Shown here one piece after another: positions 36,816 to 45,170 of a DNA stretch of 64,000 nt (position 1 is its first letter; each line of letters starts with the position of its first letter). Below the pieces are notes generated by a model. That model saw only the letters and a program-made list of their open reading frames with translations. It was not told where the DNA came from and did no database searches. Position numbers and translations under genes: made by a program. The stretch is taken from contig CAZDDX010000003.1 of NCBI GenBank assembly GCA_964504345.1, forward strand, positions 143,329 through 207,328. Direction: 5' to 3'. The DNA comes from CAMDTE01 sp964504345. GTDB taxonomy: Bacteria; Bacteroidota; Bacteroidia; Flavobacteriales; Schleiferiaceae.

Positions 36816-36823
36816 TATTTTAG
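36816..36823 (+). promoter_or_regulatory. Possible -7 element, near-leaderless, of the thioredoxin-like gene
   Basis: TATTTTAG differs from TAnnTTTG by one base and ends 4 nt before the ATG at 36,828, so a transcript would have nearly no leader. Confidence 0.4.
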
Positions 36824-36827
36824 GGGC

Positions 36828-38159
36828 ATGGATGCAATGTTTCGCGCGATTCGATGGTCCGCCCCGTTGGTGGCTGTTATTGTTCTGTCATTGAGTAATT
36901 TACGTGCTCAAACGCTTCACGGGTGCATCACGGGTTCACCGGTGAAAAAAGCGGCGTTGGGGTACTATTTTGGCGAAAAGCGCTTGGTGGCTGATTCGGT
37001 GGTGTTGGACAAGGAAGGGTGCTTCGTCTACCGCGGCAGCAAAATGCGCCCCGGTTTTTACACATTTTTCCTAGACACCACCCACGCTTTTGACTTTTTC
37101 TACGGAGGCTCGCCCGTCTCCTTTGCGGGAAGTTACACGGCTTTGCGGGCGGTGGATTTTAGAGACAGCGACAACCAAAAATTCCAAGAGTTTCAGAACA
37201 TTGGCCTGGTAATTCAGCGGGACTACGAAGGAGGGTCTTTGACCGCCGAACAGGCCCAGGCGGCCTACAACGAGCGTACGTTGGCTTGGGAAGCGGTGAA
37301 TGGTACCACACGATTTGGTCAACTGTTGCGCGCGCGGAATCCCATGGGAGCGCGCACGGCGGTGGAGCCGGGAGGAGTGGAACGCTGGACCCGGGCCTAT
37401 TGGAGCGAATTGCCCTTGACCGATCCGGCCTATTTTCGCTCGCCCTTTTTCCACTCTGCGATAACCTTGTTTTTTGACAAGGCCATCATCCAAGATCCAG
37501 ATACCGTCGTTTCTGCCTTGAACGTCTTTTTCAGTGTGCCCAAGGATACCGCTGCTCAGAAGTATGCCGTTGCGTTTTTGACCAATAAGTACGAGACGTC
37601 CAACGTAATGGGCCACGAGAAAGCATTTGTTTGGTTGGTGAACAAGTACTACCGAACGGGCTACGCCACGTGGGAGAAACCGGAGTCGTTGGCGAAGATT
37701 TTGAAAAAGGCGGACGACATTGGAATGAATTTGATTGGGTTGCGTGCTCCGGACTTTGGCTACGCGGCCTACGACGGCAGTCCGCATCGATTAAAAGAGA
37801 CCTTGGGGTCCTACACATTGTTGGCGTTTTACGACGCAACGTGTGGTCATTGCCAGGAAAACATGCCCAAGTTTCTGGAAATCCACAAAAAGTATGCGGC
37901 CAAGGGCTTGAAAACCGTAGCCATCACCAACGAATTAACCCTGACTGAATGGAAGTCTTTTGTGGAGAAGAAAGGCATGGTGGGCGTTCCCGGATGGTCC
38001 AACGGTTCCGACACCGCTATCGATCGGGTTACCTTTAGGCACTACTACCACATTCCAACGACTCCCACGGTTTTGGTGTTGGACAAAGACCACAAGATTA
38101 TTGCCAAGTCTTTGGCCCCCGAAGACCTGGAAGACTTTTTAAGCAAGAAACTCCCATGA
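36828..38159 (+). CDS. Exported DUF5106 / TlpA-like thioredoxin-fold protein
   Basis: A 443-aa protein. A signal peptide (MDAMFRAIRWSAPLVAVIVL) is followed by a DUF4369/DUF5106-like region (about 30-300) and a C-terminal thioredoxin-like TlpA/AhpC-TSA domain (about 305-443). The latter opens LRAPDFGYAAYDG and contains YDATCGHCQENMP with the redox pair Cys339-Cys342, and later IPTTPTVLVLDKDHKI with the cis-Pro of the fold. Such Bacteroidota proteins act in the periplasm or at the outer face of the membrane as disulfide reductants; the exact client is not known. The gene ends in a 4-nt ATGA overlap with the aminopeptidase P gene, so they are co-translated. Start: the first ATG; a second Met three codons on is also possible. 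Confidence 0.85.
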   Translation: MDAMFRAIRWSAPLVAVIVLSLSNLRAQTLHGCITGSPVKKAALGYYFGEKRLVADSVVLDKEGCFVYRGSKMRPGFYTFFLDTTHAFDFFYGGSPVSFAGSYTALRAVDFRDSDNQKFQEFQNIGLVIQRDYEGGSLTAEQAQAAYNERTLAWEAVNGTTRFGQLLRARNPMGARTAVEPGGVERWTRAYWSELPLTDPAYFRSPFFHSAITLFFDKAIIQDPDTVVSALNVFFSVPKDTAAQKYAVAFLTNKYETSNVMGHEKAFVWLVNKYYRTGYATWEKPESLAKILKKADDIGMNLIGLRAPDFGYAAYDGSPHRLKETLGSYTLLAFYDATCGHCQENMPKFLEIHKKYAAKGLKTVAITNELTLTEWKSFVEKKGMVGVPGWSNGSDTAIDRVTFRHYYHIPTTPTVLVLDKDHKIIAKSLAPEDLEDFLSKKLP

Positions 38160-39469
38160 AGTACCATCCCCTACCGTCGTCTCTTTTTGTGCGCAACCGC
38201 GAGCGTTTTGCTGCACATTTGGAGCCGCGCAGTTTGGCTGTTTTTTACTCCGCGGACCTGTATCCCACGAGTGCGGACGGTCATTTTCCGTTCAAACAAG
38301 CCACGGATTTGTTTTGGATGTGCGGGGTTGATCAGGAAGAGAGCATTTTGGTGGTTTGTCCCGACGCCTTTAAGCCAGAGCACCGCGAGGTTTTGTTTCT
38401 GAAGGAGACGAACGAAACCATTGCCATCTGGGAGGGCGCCAAGTTGACCAAGGCCCAGGCTCAAGAGCGGACGGGTGTCAAGACGGTGTATTGGTTGCAG
38501 GATTTTGATCGGGTGATGAACGAAATGATGTCTTATGCGGACAACGTTTATCAGGTGACGAACGAGCACTGGCGTCGGTCCAAGGACGGCCCAGCGGTGC
38601 GCGGAGAGCGCGAAAACGCGGCCCTGCGGGCCGCCTACCCCAACCACACCTACAAACGCTCCGCGCCCCTTTTAAACGCCCTCCGGGCGGTCAAGCTCCC
38701 GGAAGAAGTGGAAACCATGCAAGCCGCTGCCAACATTACCGCTGCCGGCTACGACCGCGTCCTGCGGTTCCTGCGCCCGGGAGTATGGGAATTTGAGCTG
38801 GAAGCAGAGTTTTTGCACGAGTTCGTGCGTCGTCGGTCCGACGGATTTGCCTACACCCCCATCATTGGCAGCGGCGCAAATGCTTGCGTGCTGCACTACA
38901 TCGAAAACAACGGCCCGTGCGAAGACGGCGACTTGGTTTTGTTTGACGTGGGTGCGGTCTACGCCAACTACGCCTGCGACGTCACGCGGTGTTTCCCGGT
39001 GAACGGCCAATTTACCCCCCGTCAGCGCCAGGTGTACGAAGCGGTTTTGCGCGTCCAAAAGGCCGCCATTGCCTTGCTGCGACCGGGAACTTTTCTGCAC
39101 GAGTACCACGCACGCGTGGGCGAAATCATGACGGCCGAATTGCTGGAGTTGGGATTGATTACGGCGGAGCAAGTGGCCGCCCAAGATCCCGCGTGGCCGG
39201 CTTACAAGAAGTATTTTATGCACGGAACCAGCCACTACCTGGGGTTGGACGTGCACGACTACGGCCCTTGGACGGCACCGATGCAGGTGGGCATGGTGTT
39301 TACGGTGGAGCCGGGCATCTACATTCCAGAAGAAGGTCTGGGCATCCGCATTGAAGACAATATTTTGATCACCGACGACGGGCACGTGAATTTGACGCGT
39401 GCGATTCCCAAGGAAGTGGACGAGATTGAGGCGCAGATGGCCGAGGCGCGCGAGGCGCGATTGGGCTGA
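38156..39469 (+). CDS. pepP: Aminopeptidase P family protein (Xaa-Pro aminopeptidase)
   Basis: A 437-aa M24B metallopeptidase that removes N-terminal residues preceding proline. An N-terminal creatinase-like domain (about 1-165) precedes the pita-bread catalytic domain. All five metal ligands are identifiable: Asp264 (FDVGA), Asp275 (CDVTR), His356 (MHGTSHYLG), Glu385 (TVEPGIYI) and Glu400 (RIEDNIL). The HGTSHYLGLDVHD signature is intact. The length equals that of E. coli PepP (about 440 aa). No signal peptide, so cytoplasmic. It overlaps the upstream gene by 4 nt and the downstream hydrolase by 1 nt (TGATG). Confidence 0.93.
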   Translation: MKYHPLPSSLFVRNRERFAAHLEPRSLAVFYSADLYPTSADGHFPFKQATDLFWMCGVDQEESILVVCPDAFKPEHREVLFLKETNETIAIWEGAKLTKAQAQERTGVKTVYWLQDFDRVMNEMMSYADNVYQVTNEHWRRSKDGPAVRGERENAALRAAYPNHTYKRSAPLLNALRAVKLPEEVETMQAAANITAAGYDRVLRFLRPGVWEFELEAEFLHEFVRRRSDGFAYTPIIGSGANACVLHYIENNGPCEDGDLVLFDVGAVYANYACDVTRCFPVNGQFTPRQRQVYEAVLRVQKAAIALLRPGTFLHEYHARVGEIMTAELLELGLITAEQVAAQDPAWPAYKKYFMHGTSHYLGLDVHDYGPWTAPMQVGMVFTVEPGIYIPEEGLGIRIEDNILITDDGHVNLTRAIPKEVDEIEAQMAEAREARLG

Positions 39470-40338
39470 TGCGTGCGGATCATGTGGAAAACGTCGCGCA
39501 GAACGAAGCTGCGCGGGGCTCTGGCAGCGCGGATGGTGCTCTTGGCCCGCCCAGCGCGGTATGCGAGCCCAAAGAACGGCTGTTCCGGGGCGTCCCTGCG
39601 AGGTACGAGGTGTGGGGCCGGCGCGGAGCGCCGGCGGTAGTTTTAATCCCTGGCTTTTTGGAGACCCGTGCGGCTTTTCGTCCGCTGGCGGCGTTTTGGG
39701 CGAAGAAGTACCGCGTAATTCTGGTTGATTTATTGGGCCACGGAGAAACGGGTTGTGCGGGATACGTGCACCGCATGGAGGATCATGCAGATTTAGTGCT
39801 TGCGGTGGCGCGTGCTGAGGGACTTCGCGTATTTCGGGTGGCGGGGCATTCCTTGGGCGGTTACGTGGCGTTGGCGCTTTTGGAGCGGAATCCGCAGCAA
39901 TTGCGCGGGTTGATGCTCCTCAATTCGCATCCGTTTGCGGATTCTGAGGAGCGCAAGGTGCTGCGTGAGCGCGCCATGGAAGTGGCCAAAAAACAGAAAT
40001 CCAGCTACTTGCATGCGGCCATCCCGGCCCTGGTGGCGTCCCAAAATGCCGACCGACTTCGCGATGAATTGCGCGTAATGGCGGAGGCGGCGCGCTCAAT
40101 GCCCGTTCAAGGAATTTTGGCGGCCCAGGAAGGCATGATGTTAAGGCCGGACCGCTCGGACCTGTTGCGCGTACTACGACCGTTCCCCGTGGTGGTGGTA
40201 GCGGGGGTAGACGATCCGGTGATTCCGATGTCCACAACGGAAGCGTTCTGGAATTTGCCCGGAGTTACTCGCCGCGTGGCGTTGCCCGGGGGACACTTGT
40301 CTTTTTTGGAGGCGGGGGTTGAGGCCTTGACGTGGTAG
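39469..40338 (+). CDS. Alpha/beta hydrolase
   Basis: A 289-aa alpha/beta-hydrolase-fold enzyme. It has the oxyanion-side motif VVLIPGFLETRAAF, the nucleophile elbow GHSLGG with Ser128, an acid in AGVDDPVIP (Asp248 or Asp249), and His276 in LPGGHLSFLE, completing a Ser-Asp-His triad. The first ~40 residues are low in similarity and Ala-rich; the fold begins near RYEVWGRRGAP, so the true start could lie downstream, though the ATG at 39,469 overlaps the upstream stop in a TGATG typical of coupling. The substrate cannot be told; esterase or a menaquinone-type hydrolase are equally open. Confidence 0.8.
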   Translation: MRADHVENVAQNEAARGSGSADGALGPPSAVCEPKERLFRGVPARYEVWGRRGAPAVVLIPGFLETRAAFRPLAAFWAKKYRVILVDLLGHGETGCAGYVHRMEDHADLVLAVARAEGLRVFRVAGHSLGGYVALALLERNPQQLRGLMLLNSHPFADSEERKVLRERAMEVAKKQKSSYLHAAIPALVASQNADRLRDELRVMAEAARSMPVQGILAAQEGMMLRPDRSDLLRVLRPFPVVVVAGVDDPVIPMSTTEAFWNLPGVTRRVALPGGHLSFLEAGVEALTW

Positions 40339-40359
40339 GCACAGCACTCCAGTTTGCCG

Positions 40360-40367
40360 TACTTTCG
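40360..40367 (+). promoter_or_regulatory. Possible -7 element, near-leaderless, of the SDR gene
   Basis: TACTTTCG, one mismatch from TAnnTTTG, ends 4 nt before the ATG at 40,372. No -33 element at a good distance. Confidence 0.4.
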
Positions 40368-40371
40368 CACT

Positions 40372-41160
40372 ATGTTGCACGATTTGACGAACAAAACAGC
40401 TTTGGTGGGCGGAAGCACCCAGGGCATCGGATGGGCCGTGGCCCTGAAATTGGCCGAACGCGGCGCACGCGTGGTGCTTTTGGCCCGTAACGAAGACCGA
40501 TTGCGCGCTGCGGCAGCCCAATTGCCTACCCCCGCGCAGCAACAACACACCTACCTGGTGGCGGACTACGCCCAGCCGGACCAAGTTGCCGCCGCCGCAA
40601 ACGCCTTTTTGGCCGCGGGCAATACCGTACACATTTTGGTCAACAACACCGGAGGCCCCGCCGCCGGCCCCATCTTGGACGCACAGCCCGAAGCCTTTGT
40701 GGCCGCTTTCCAACAGCACTTGATCAACAACCAGCGCCTCGCACAGGCCGTGGTTCCCGGCATGCGCGCCGGCGGATACGGTCGGATCGTGAACATCATC
40801 AGCACCAGCGTCAAAGTACCCTTGCACGGATTGGGCGTCAGCAACACCGTGCGCGCCGCGGTGGGCAACTGGTCCAAGACCCTGGCCAACGAACTGGCAG
40901 CAGACGGCATCACCGTCAACAATGTATTGCCCGGCGCCACCCAAACCGAGCGACTCACCGCCATCATCGACGGCAGGGCTGCCCGCACCGGCCGCACCTC
41001 CGCCGAGGTTTCCCAAGAAATGATCGACGAAGTGCCCATGCGCCGCTTTGCGCAACCCGCAGAAATCGCAGCCGCCGTGGCCTTCCTGGCCTCCCCGGAT
41101 GCCGCCTACATCACCGGCATCAATATTCCGGTCGACGGCGGGCGCACGCCCAATTTGTAG
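40372..41160 (+). CDS. Short-chain dehydrogenase/reductase, divergent (no YxxxK)
   Basis: A 262-aa SDR. The Rossmann glycine motif GGSTQGIG (about 14-21) and NNTGG, the ISTS segment near the usual catalytic Ser, the C-terminal ITVNNVLPGATQTER and the final GINIPVDGGR are all present. The catalytic Tyr-xxx-Lys is missing: the equivalent place reads SNTVRAAV, as in a recognised SDR subgroup with SNxxR. It may therefore bind NAD(P) with altered chemistry. The start at 40,372 (MLHDLTNKTALVGG) is preferred over an in-frame ATG at 40,354, because the extra residues precede the fold and the promoter box lies between. It is followed 24 nt later by an aldehyde dehydrogenase, suggesting a shared catabolic step. 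Confidence 0.85.
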   Translation: MLHDLTNKTALVGGSTQGIGWAVALKLAERGARVVLLARNEDRLRAAAAQLPTPAQQQHTYLVADYAQPDQVAAAANAFLAAGNTVHILVNNTGGPAAGPILDAQPEAFVAAFQQHLINNQRLAQAVVPGMRAGGYGRIVNIISTSVKVPLHGLGVSNTVRAAVGNWSKTLANELAADGITVNNVLPGATQTERLTAIIDGRAARTGRTSAEVSQEMIDEVPMRRFAQPAEIAAAVAFLASPDAAYITGINIPVDGGRTPNL

Positions 41161-41184
41161 AACCGTCGGAAAAACGCAACTGAA

Positions 41185-42639
41185 ATGGACCTACTCAATT
41201 GGATCGACGGTGCCTTCGTGGAACCCGCCACCGGCCGCTATTTGGACAACGTGGAGCCCGCCACCGGTAAGGTGTACGGCCGAATTCCGGATTCCGGCCC
41301 CGAAGACGTGCGCCGCGCCGTAGCCGCCGCCAAAGCCGCCTTCCCATCCTGGTCCCGCCTCACGGCCGCCGAACGCAGCCGCATCTTGCTCCGCGTGTCC
41401 GACGGAATCGCCGCCCGCCTGGACGAATTGGCCGCGGCCGAGTCCAAGGACAACGGCAAACCCCTGAAGCTGGCCACCACCGTGGACATCCCGCGCGCCC
41501 GAGACAACTTTGCCTTCTACGCCACGGCCATCCTCCACGACCACTCGGAAACCCACGACATGGGCGTGTCCGGCTTCAACTACACCCTGCGTCGGCCCAT
41601 TGGCGTGGCGGCCTGCATCAGCCCGTGGAATCTGCCCCTGTACCTCTTCACCTGGAAGATTGCCCCAGCCCTCGCGGCGGGCAATACCGTCGTGGCCAAG
41701 CCCTCGGAAGTCACGCCCGTCACCGCCTACCTCTTGGCCCAAATTTGTGCCGACGCCGGCCTGCCCAATGGCGTTTTGAACATCATCCACGGCACGGGAG
41801 CCGGCCTCGGAGAGGCCCTGGTAACCCACCCGGACGTCCCCGTCATTTCCTTTACCGGTGGCACCGTTACGGGTGCCAAAATCAGCGCCCAAGCAGCCCC
41901 CCTCTTCAAAAAACTCAGCTTGGAGCTGGGCGGCAAAAACCCCAACATCATCTTCGCGGACTGCGATTTCGACGAAATGCTGCGCACCACTGTGCGTTCT
42001 TCCTTCGCCAATCAAGGCCAAATCTGCCTCTGCGGCAGCCGCATTTTGGTGGAGCGCTCCCTGTACCCCCGCTTCCTAGAAGCCTTCACCGAACGCGTCC
42101 GCGCCCTCCGCGTTGGCGACCCCGCCAGCGACACCACCCAAGTAGGCGCCGTGGTGAGCGAAGCCCACTTGAATAAAATTCTTTCCTACATCGAACTGGC
42201 GAAAGAAGAAGGCGGTGAAGTGCTCTGTGGCGGCCACCGCGTGCAGTTGGACGGCCCGCATGCCAACGGCTTTTTTATTGCGCCCACGGTCATCACCAAC
42301 CTCACGCAATCTTGCCGCACCAATCAAGAGGAAATCTTTGGTCCCGTCGTCACGGTTCAGCCTTTTGATACCGAGGAGGAAGCGATCAATCTCGCCAACG
42401 CCACCCAATACGGCCTGGCGGCCACCGTCTGGACCTCCAACCTCCAACGCGCGCACCGCGTGGCTTCGGAAATAGAGTCCGGTATCGTGTGGGTCAACTG
42501 CTGGCTCGTCCGCGACCTCCGCACGCCCTTCGGCGGCATCAAATCCAGCGGCGTCGGCCGCGAAGGCGGCTTTGAAGCGCTCCGCTTCTTCACCGAACCC
42601 AAGAACATTTGCATTGCGTTAGCGCCTGGGGCGCACTAA
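41185..42639 (+). CDS. NAD(P)-dependent aldehyde dehydrogenase (ALDH8 / 2-hydroxymuconic semialdehyde dehydrogenase-like)
   Basis: A 484-aa ALDH, oxidising an aldehyde to its acid. The catalytic Cys281 lies in NQGQICLCGS, the general base Glu247 in LELGGKNPN, and the cofactor-site motifs SPWNLPLYLFTWKIAPALAAG and FTGGT are in order. The NQEEIFGPVVTV and FGGIKSSGVGREGG signatures close the fold. The form of the active site and NWIDGAFVEPATG start resemble 2-aminomuconate/2-hydroxymuconate semialdehyde dehydrogenases (aromatic or kynurenine catabolism); the real substrate is inferred only. It is probably in one operon with the upstream SDR, and a bidirectional terminator follows. Confidence 0.92.
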   Translation: MDLLNWIDGAFVEPATGRYLDNVEPATGKVYGRIPDSGPEDVRRAVAAAKAAFPSWSRLTAAERSRILLRVSDGIAARLDELAAAESKDNGKPLKLATTVDIPRARDNFAFYATAILHDHSETHDMGVSGFNYTLRRPIGVAACISPWNLPLYLFTWKIAPALAAGNTVVAKPSEVTPVTAYLLAQICADAGLPNGVLNIIHGTGAGLGEALVTHPDVPVISFTGGTVTGAKISAQAAPLFKKLSLELGGKNPNIIFADCDFDEMLRTTVRSSFANQGQICLCGSRILVERSLYPRFLEAFTERVRALRVGDPASDTTQVGAVVSEAHLNKILSYIELAKEEGGEVLCGGHRVQLDGPHANGFFIAPTVITNLTQSCRTNQEEIFGPVVTVQPFDTEEEAINLANATQYGLAATVWTSNLQRAHRVASEIESGIVWVNCWLVRDLRTPFGGIKSSGVGREGGFEALRFFTEPKNICIALAPGAH

Positions 42640-42670
42640 TTGCGGGGCAAGCGAGATGTCCAAAAAAGCA

Positions 42671-42698
42671 AAGGGCGGCCCGGAGGGCCGCCCTTCTT
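42671..42698 (+). terminator. Terminator between convergent genes
   Basis: An 11-bp perfect G+C-rich stem (AAGGGCGGCCC / GGGCCGCCCTT) with a 3-nt loop. It ends 32 nt after the aldehyde dehydrogenase stop and can serve both that gene and the convergent CotH gene. Confidence 0.85.
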
Positions 42699-42863
42699 GA
42701 TTCAGGGTTGGAAAACGAACATTAACACAAAAATCACCCCTTGTCCTGAATCTACTCGTACATTGGAGTAGAGGCAAAAAGAGTGCCAAAGGTTGCAGCG
42801 GGGATGTTAATTTTATTTTCCAACCGCCCTGTGGGGAACGTAAATAGGGCTTTTGGTGGAAAC

Positions 42864-45140
42864 TTAGGGCAGGCGAACGGTACGTTCCGCACCCAGAAAA
42901 AGGCCGTCGGCCGTGTACGTCCAAATTCGAATTCCGGGCGGAAAATCATCGGTCAAAGGAACGTGGGACGATGCGGGCAGGGTCCATTCCGTCAGCCATT
43001 CGCCCGATGCCGTGTGCAATGTAGCGCGCACGGGAAACGGATGAGGATTGGCTGCCGTCAGTTCCCGGCCGTGGGGATTGGGGTACACCACGGGCACGGT
43101 ATCCGGCAAAACCGCGTTGGGTTCATTGGGCGCACACGGCGTGCCGGGACGCGCTAAGCCCCACAAGGCGTGGCCGTCGGTCAATCGGGCATAAGTGGTT
43201 CCTTCCGGAAGTGCAGGATAGCCAAGGACGTCGACGGGGAGGTACGGTGCCAGGGTGTCTGGACGGTACAACAAAACCACCCACTCTCCTTTGGAGCTTA
43301 AACCGAAGGGACGGTTGAGGGTATCGGACAGGTCCAAGCATCGGCGCTCGCCCGGATTTACCGTTTGGGAAGGAAAGGGATAAGGGTTGGTGCCTGTGGA
43401 GTCGTTGGAAACGGCGTAATTCCTCAAATTCAATGGGGCGCTCCCTTGGTGGTAGAACTCCAAAAAGTCCGGATGGCGGGCTCCAACTTCATTGAAAATG
43501 AGTCCTTCGGACCGATGCAGGGGCACGGTTTGCGGGGAACACGGCCAAACAGCAGTGCGGTTTCCGTTGGTTTGGGCCCAGAATTGACCGCTCAATTCAT
43601 CCGTGTGCAATGGGGGGAGAAAGGACCCCATCCAGCGTTGTTCTTGCGGCTGATAGGTCAACCACGCGGTGTCAGAGACGGCACCGAATGCCCCGCCCGA
43701 AGAAGAAGTGTCTGCGTGCCAAATCCAACCCACCCGAGCCACCAACTGTACTCCGTCTACGCCGGTGCTGAGTTCAACGGGAACAGAGGAGCTGGTGCTG
43801 CGCACCTGTGGGTTGCGGAACAGTGGTGCCCCGCTGGGGGTGGTCAGTTGCTGCGCGGTGTTGAGGTTTCGTTTGAACAAATACGGGAGGATGCCTTCCT
43901 TGGCGTGCGCGCCAATCGTGGCGGTGTAGCCCAGGTTGAATTGCTGAAAGGTGTAGCCGTAGTCTGCTGGACGGTAGGGGTCCAGGGCCGCAAAGGGCGC
44001 AATTTGGTCCCGGATTTGGAGGATTTGGGTGCGGAATTCCGGCGCGTAGAGGAGATCGTTGGCAGCTTTGAGGTAGTAGGTGAAGCGCTGGCGCAGCGCC
44101 GCATTGGCCATCAATCTGCCGTACAGCGGATAGCCGGTGTTTCCCCACTGGTACACGTTTTTGGAAGTCCAGTCGATGCCAAACCAGTCAATGCCCATCG
44201 TGTTGTCCAGGTCGTACAAAAGGAAGTGAAATTTGCCGTCCGACGGATCTCGATACAGGTAGTAGTTGTTGTTGTTGACGGCGTAGTTGTCCCAATGCCC
44301 CAGGCTGATTTCCACGGCCAAGGTGAGGAGGTATTCGTTGATGTCCAGAAGGGTGTCCAAAGTGCAAAGCAGATCGGCATCCGGGGTTTGGTTCAAAAGC
44401 TGAATGAAGGTGGCCAAGTCGGTGTAATCGTCCCGGTCCGTATTGGTTTTCAACTCGTAGGCCCTTCGTCCGTTGAAGCTGAATTTGTAGTCGTTGGGGT
44501 TGGTGGAGCGGAATTGTAGGGGAGCGGGGTACAAACACTTGTAGAGGTTGCCGTCGTCGGTTCCGTACCGATGCTGCACGTAGTCGTCGTTGAGGTGTTC
44601 CACGTTGGCGTACACGCCGAAGTAGGTGCCGTTGACGTACAGGGCCACGTGGTTGACGCGGGCGGCGGCGAGGCCCATGCGGCGCGCAAAGTTCCACGAA
44701 ATCCGGGCGCGAGCCACGGTGGGGTCGTTGTGTTCGCCGTTGAGGTTCAGATCTTTAACGCCTTGCCAGCGGGTGCCGGGTGCAAAGGTGTTGAAGGAGA
44801 TTTTGAACGACTTTTTCCCGGAATACCGAGAGGTATTGCCCTTCAAGCGGAAGCCCACCAGCCCTACGGAATCGCGCAAACCGTTGCCCTGCCAACGGAA
44901 TTGAGCGCGCCACTCGCGGTCGGAGGTGACGTCGGACAAAATTCGCTGGAGGGTGTCTGCCGGCAGCCAGAGGTCAATGCGGGGCACGGTGCTGTCCGCG
45001 TACACAACCCCAGCCTCAGGGTTGCGAGCAAAAGGGAAGGCCGGGTTTTGGCCCGACGCCGGTTGGGCAGCTGCTGCAAGGAGTCCGATCAAAGTCAGTG
45101 TGCTTCGAAACCACAGGGGGAATGAACGAGATCGGCGCAT
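42864..45140 (-). CDS. Secreted CotH kinase-family protein with lamin-tail-like domain and probable T9SS tail
   Basis: A 758-aa exported protein with a signal peptide (MRRSRSFPLWFRSTLTLIGL, cut near residue 30). Residues ~45-430 fit the CotH family: an N-terminal strand domain, FRLKGNTSRYSGKKSFKISF, the NLNGEHNDPTVARARISW motif, and LLYDLDNTMGIDWFG, where the paired Asp resembles the metal-binding DxD of CotH protein kinases. A lamin-tail-like domain follows (about 545-680, LIFNEVGARHPDFLEFYH). The C-terminal ~80 residues (VVYPNPHGRELTA onward) look like a short T9SS type A sorting domain. CotH proteins phosphorylate surface or spore proteins in other bacteria; activity here is inferred. Confidence 0.85.
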   Translation of the reverse strand: MRRSRSFPLWFRSTLTLIGLLAAAAQPASGQNPAFPFARNPEAGVVYADSTVPRIDLWLPADTLQRILSDVTSDREWRAQFRWQGNGLRDSVGLVGFRLKGNTSRYSGKKSFKISFNTFAPGTRWQGVKDLNLNGEHNDPTVARARISWNFARRMGLAAARVNHVALYVNGTYFGVYANVEHLNDDYVQHRYGTDDGNLYKCLYPAPLQFRSTNPNDYKFSFNGRRAYELKTNTDRDDYTDLATFIQLLNQTPDADLLCTLDTLLDINEYLLTLAVEISLGHWDNYAVNNNNYYLYRDPSDGKFHFLLYDLDNTMGIDWFGIDWTSKNVYQWGNTGYPLYGRLMANAALRQRFTYYLKAANDLLYAPEFRTQILQIRDQIAPFAALDPYRPADYGYTFQQFNLGYTATIGAHAKEGILPYLFKRNLNTAQQLTTPSGAPLFRNPQVRSTSSSVPVELSTGVDGVQLVARVGWIWHADTSSSGGAFGAVSDTAWLTYQPQEQRWMGSFLPPLHTDELSGQFWAQTNGNRTAVWPCSPQTVPLHRSEGLIFNEVGARHPDFLEFYHQGSAPLNLRNYAVSNDSTGTNPYPFPSQTVNPGERRCLDLSDTLNRPFGLSSKGEWVVLLYRPDTLAPYLPVDVLGYPALPEGTTYARLTDGHALWGLARPGTPCAPNEPNAVLPDTVPVVYPNPHGRELTAANPHPFPVRATLHTASGEWLTEWTLPASSHVPLTDDFPPGIRIWTYTADGLFLGAERTVRLP

Positions 45141-45170
45141 GCCTCTAAGGTAGGGAGGATTGGGGGAAGC

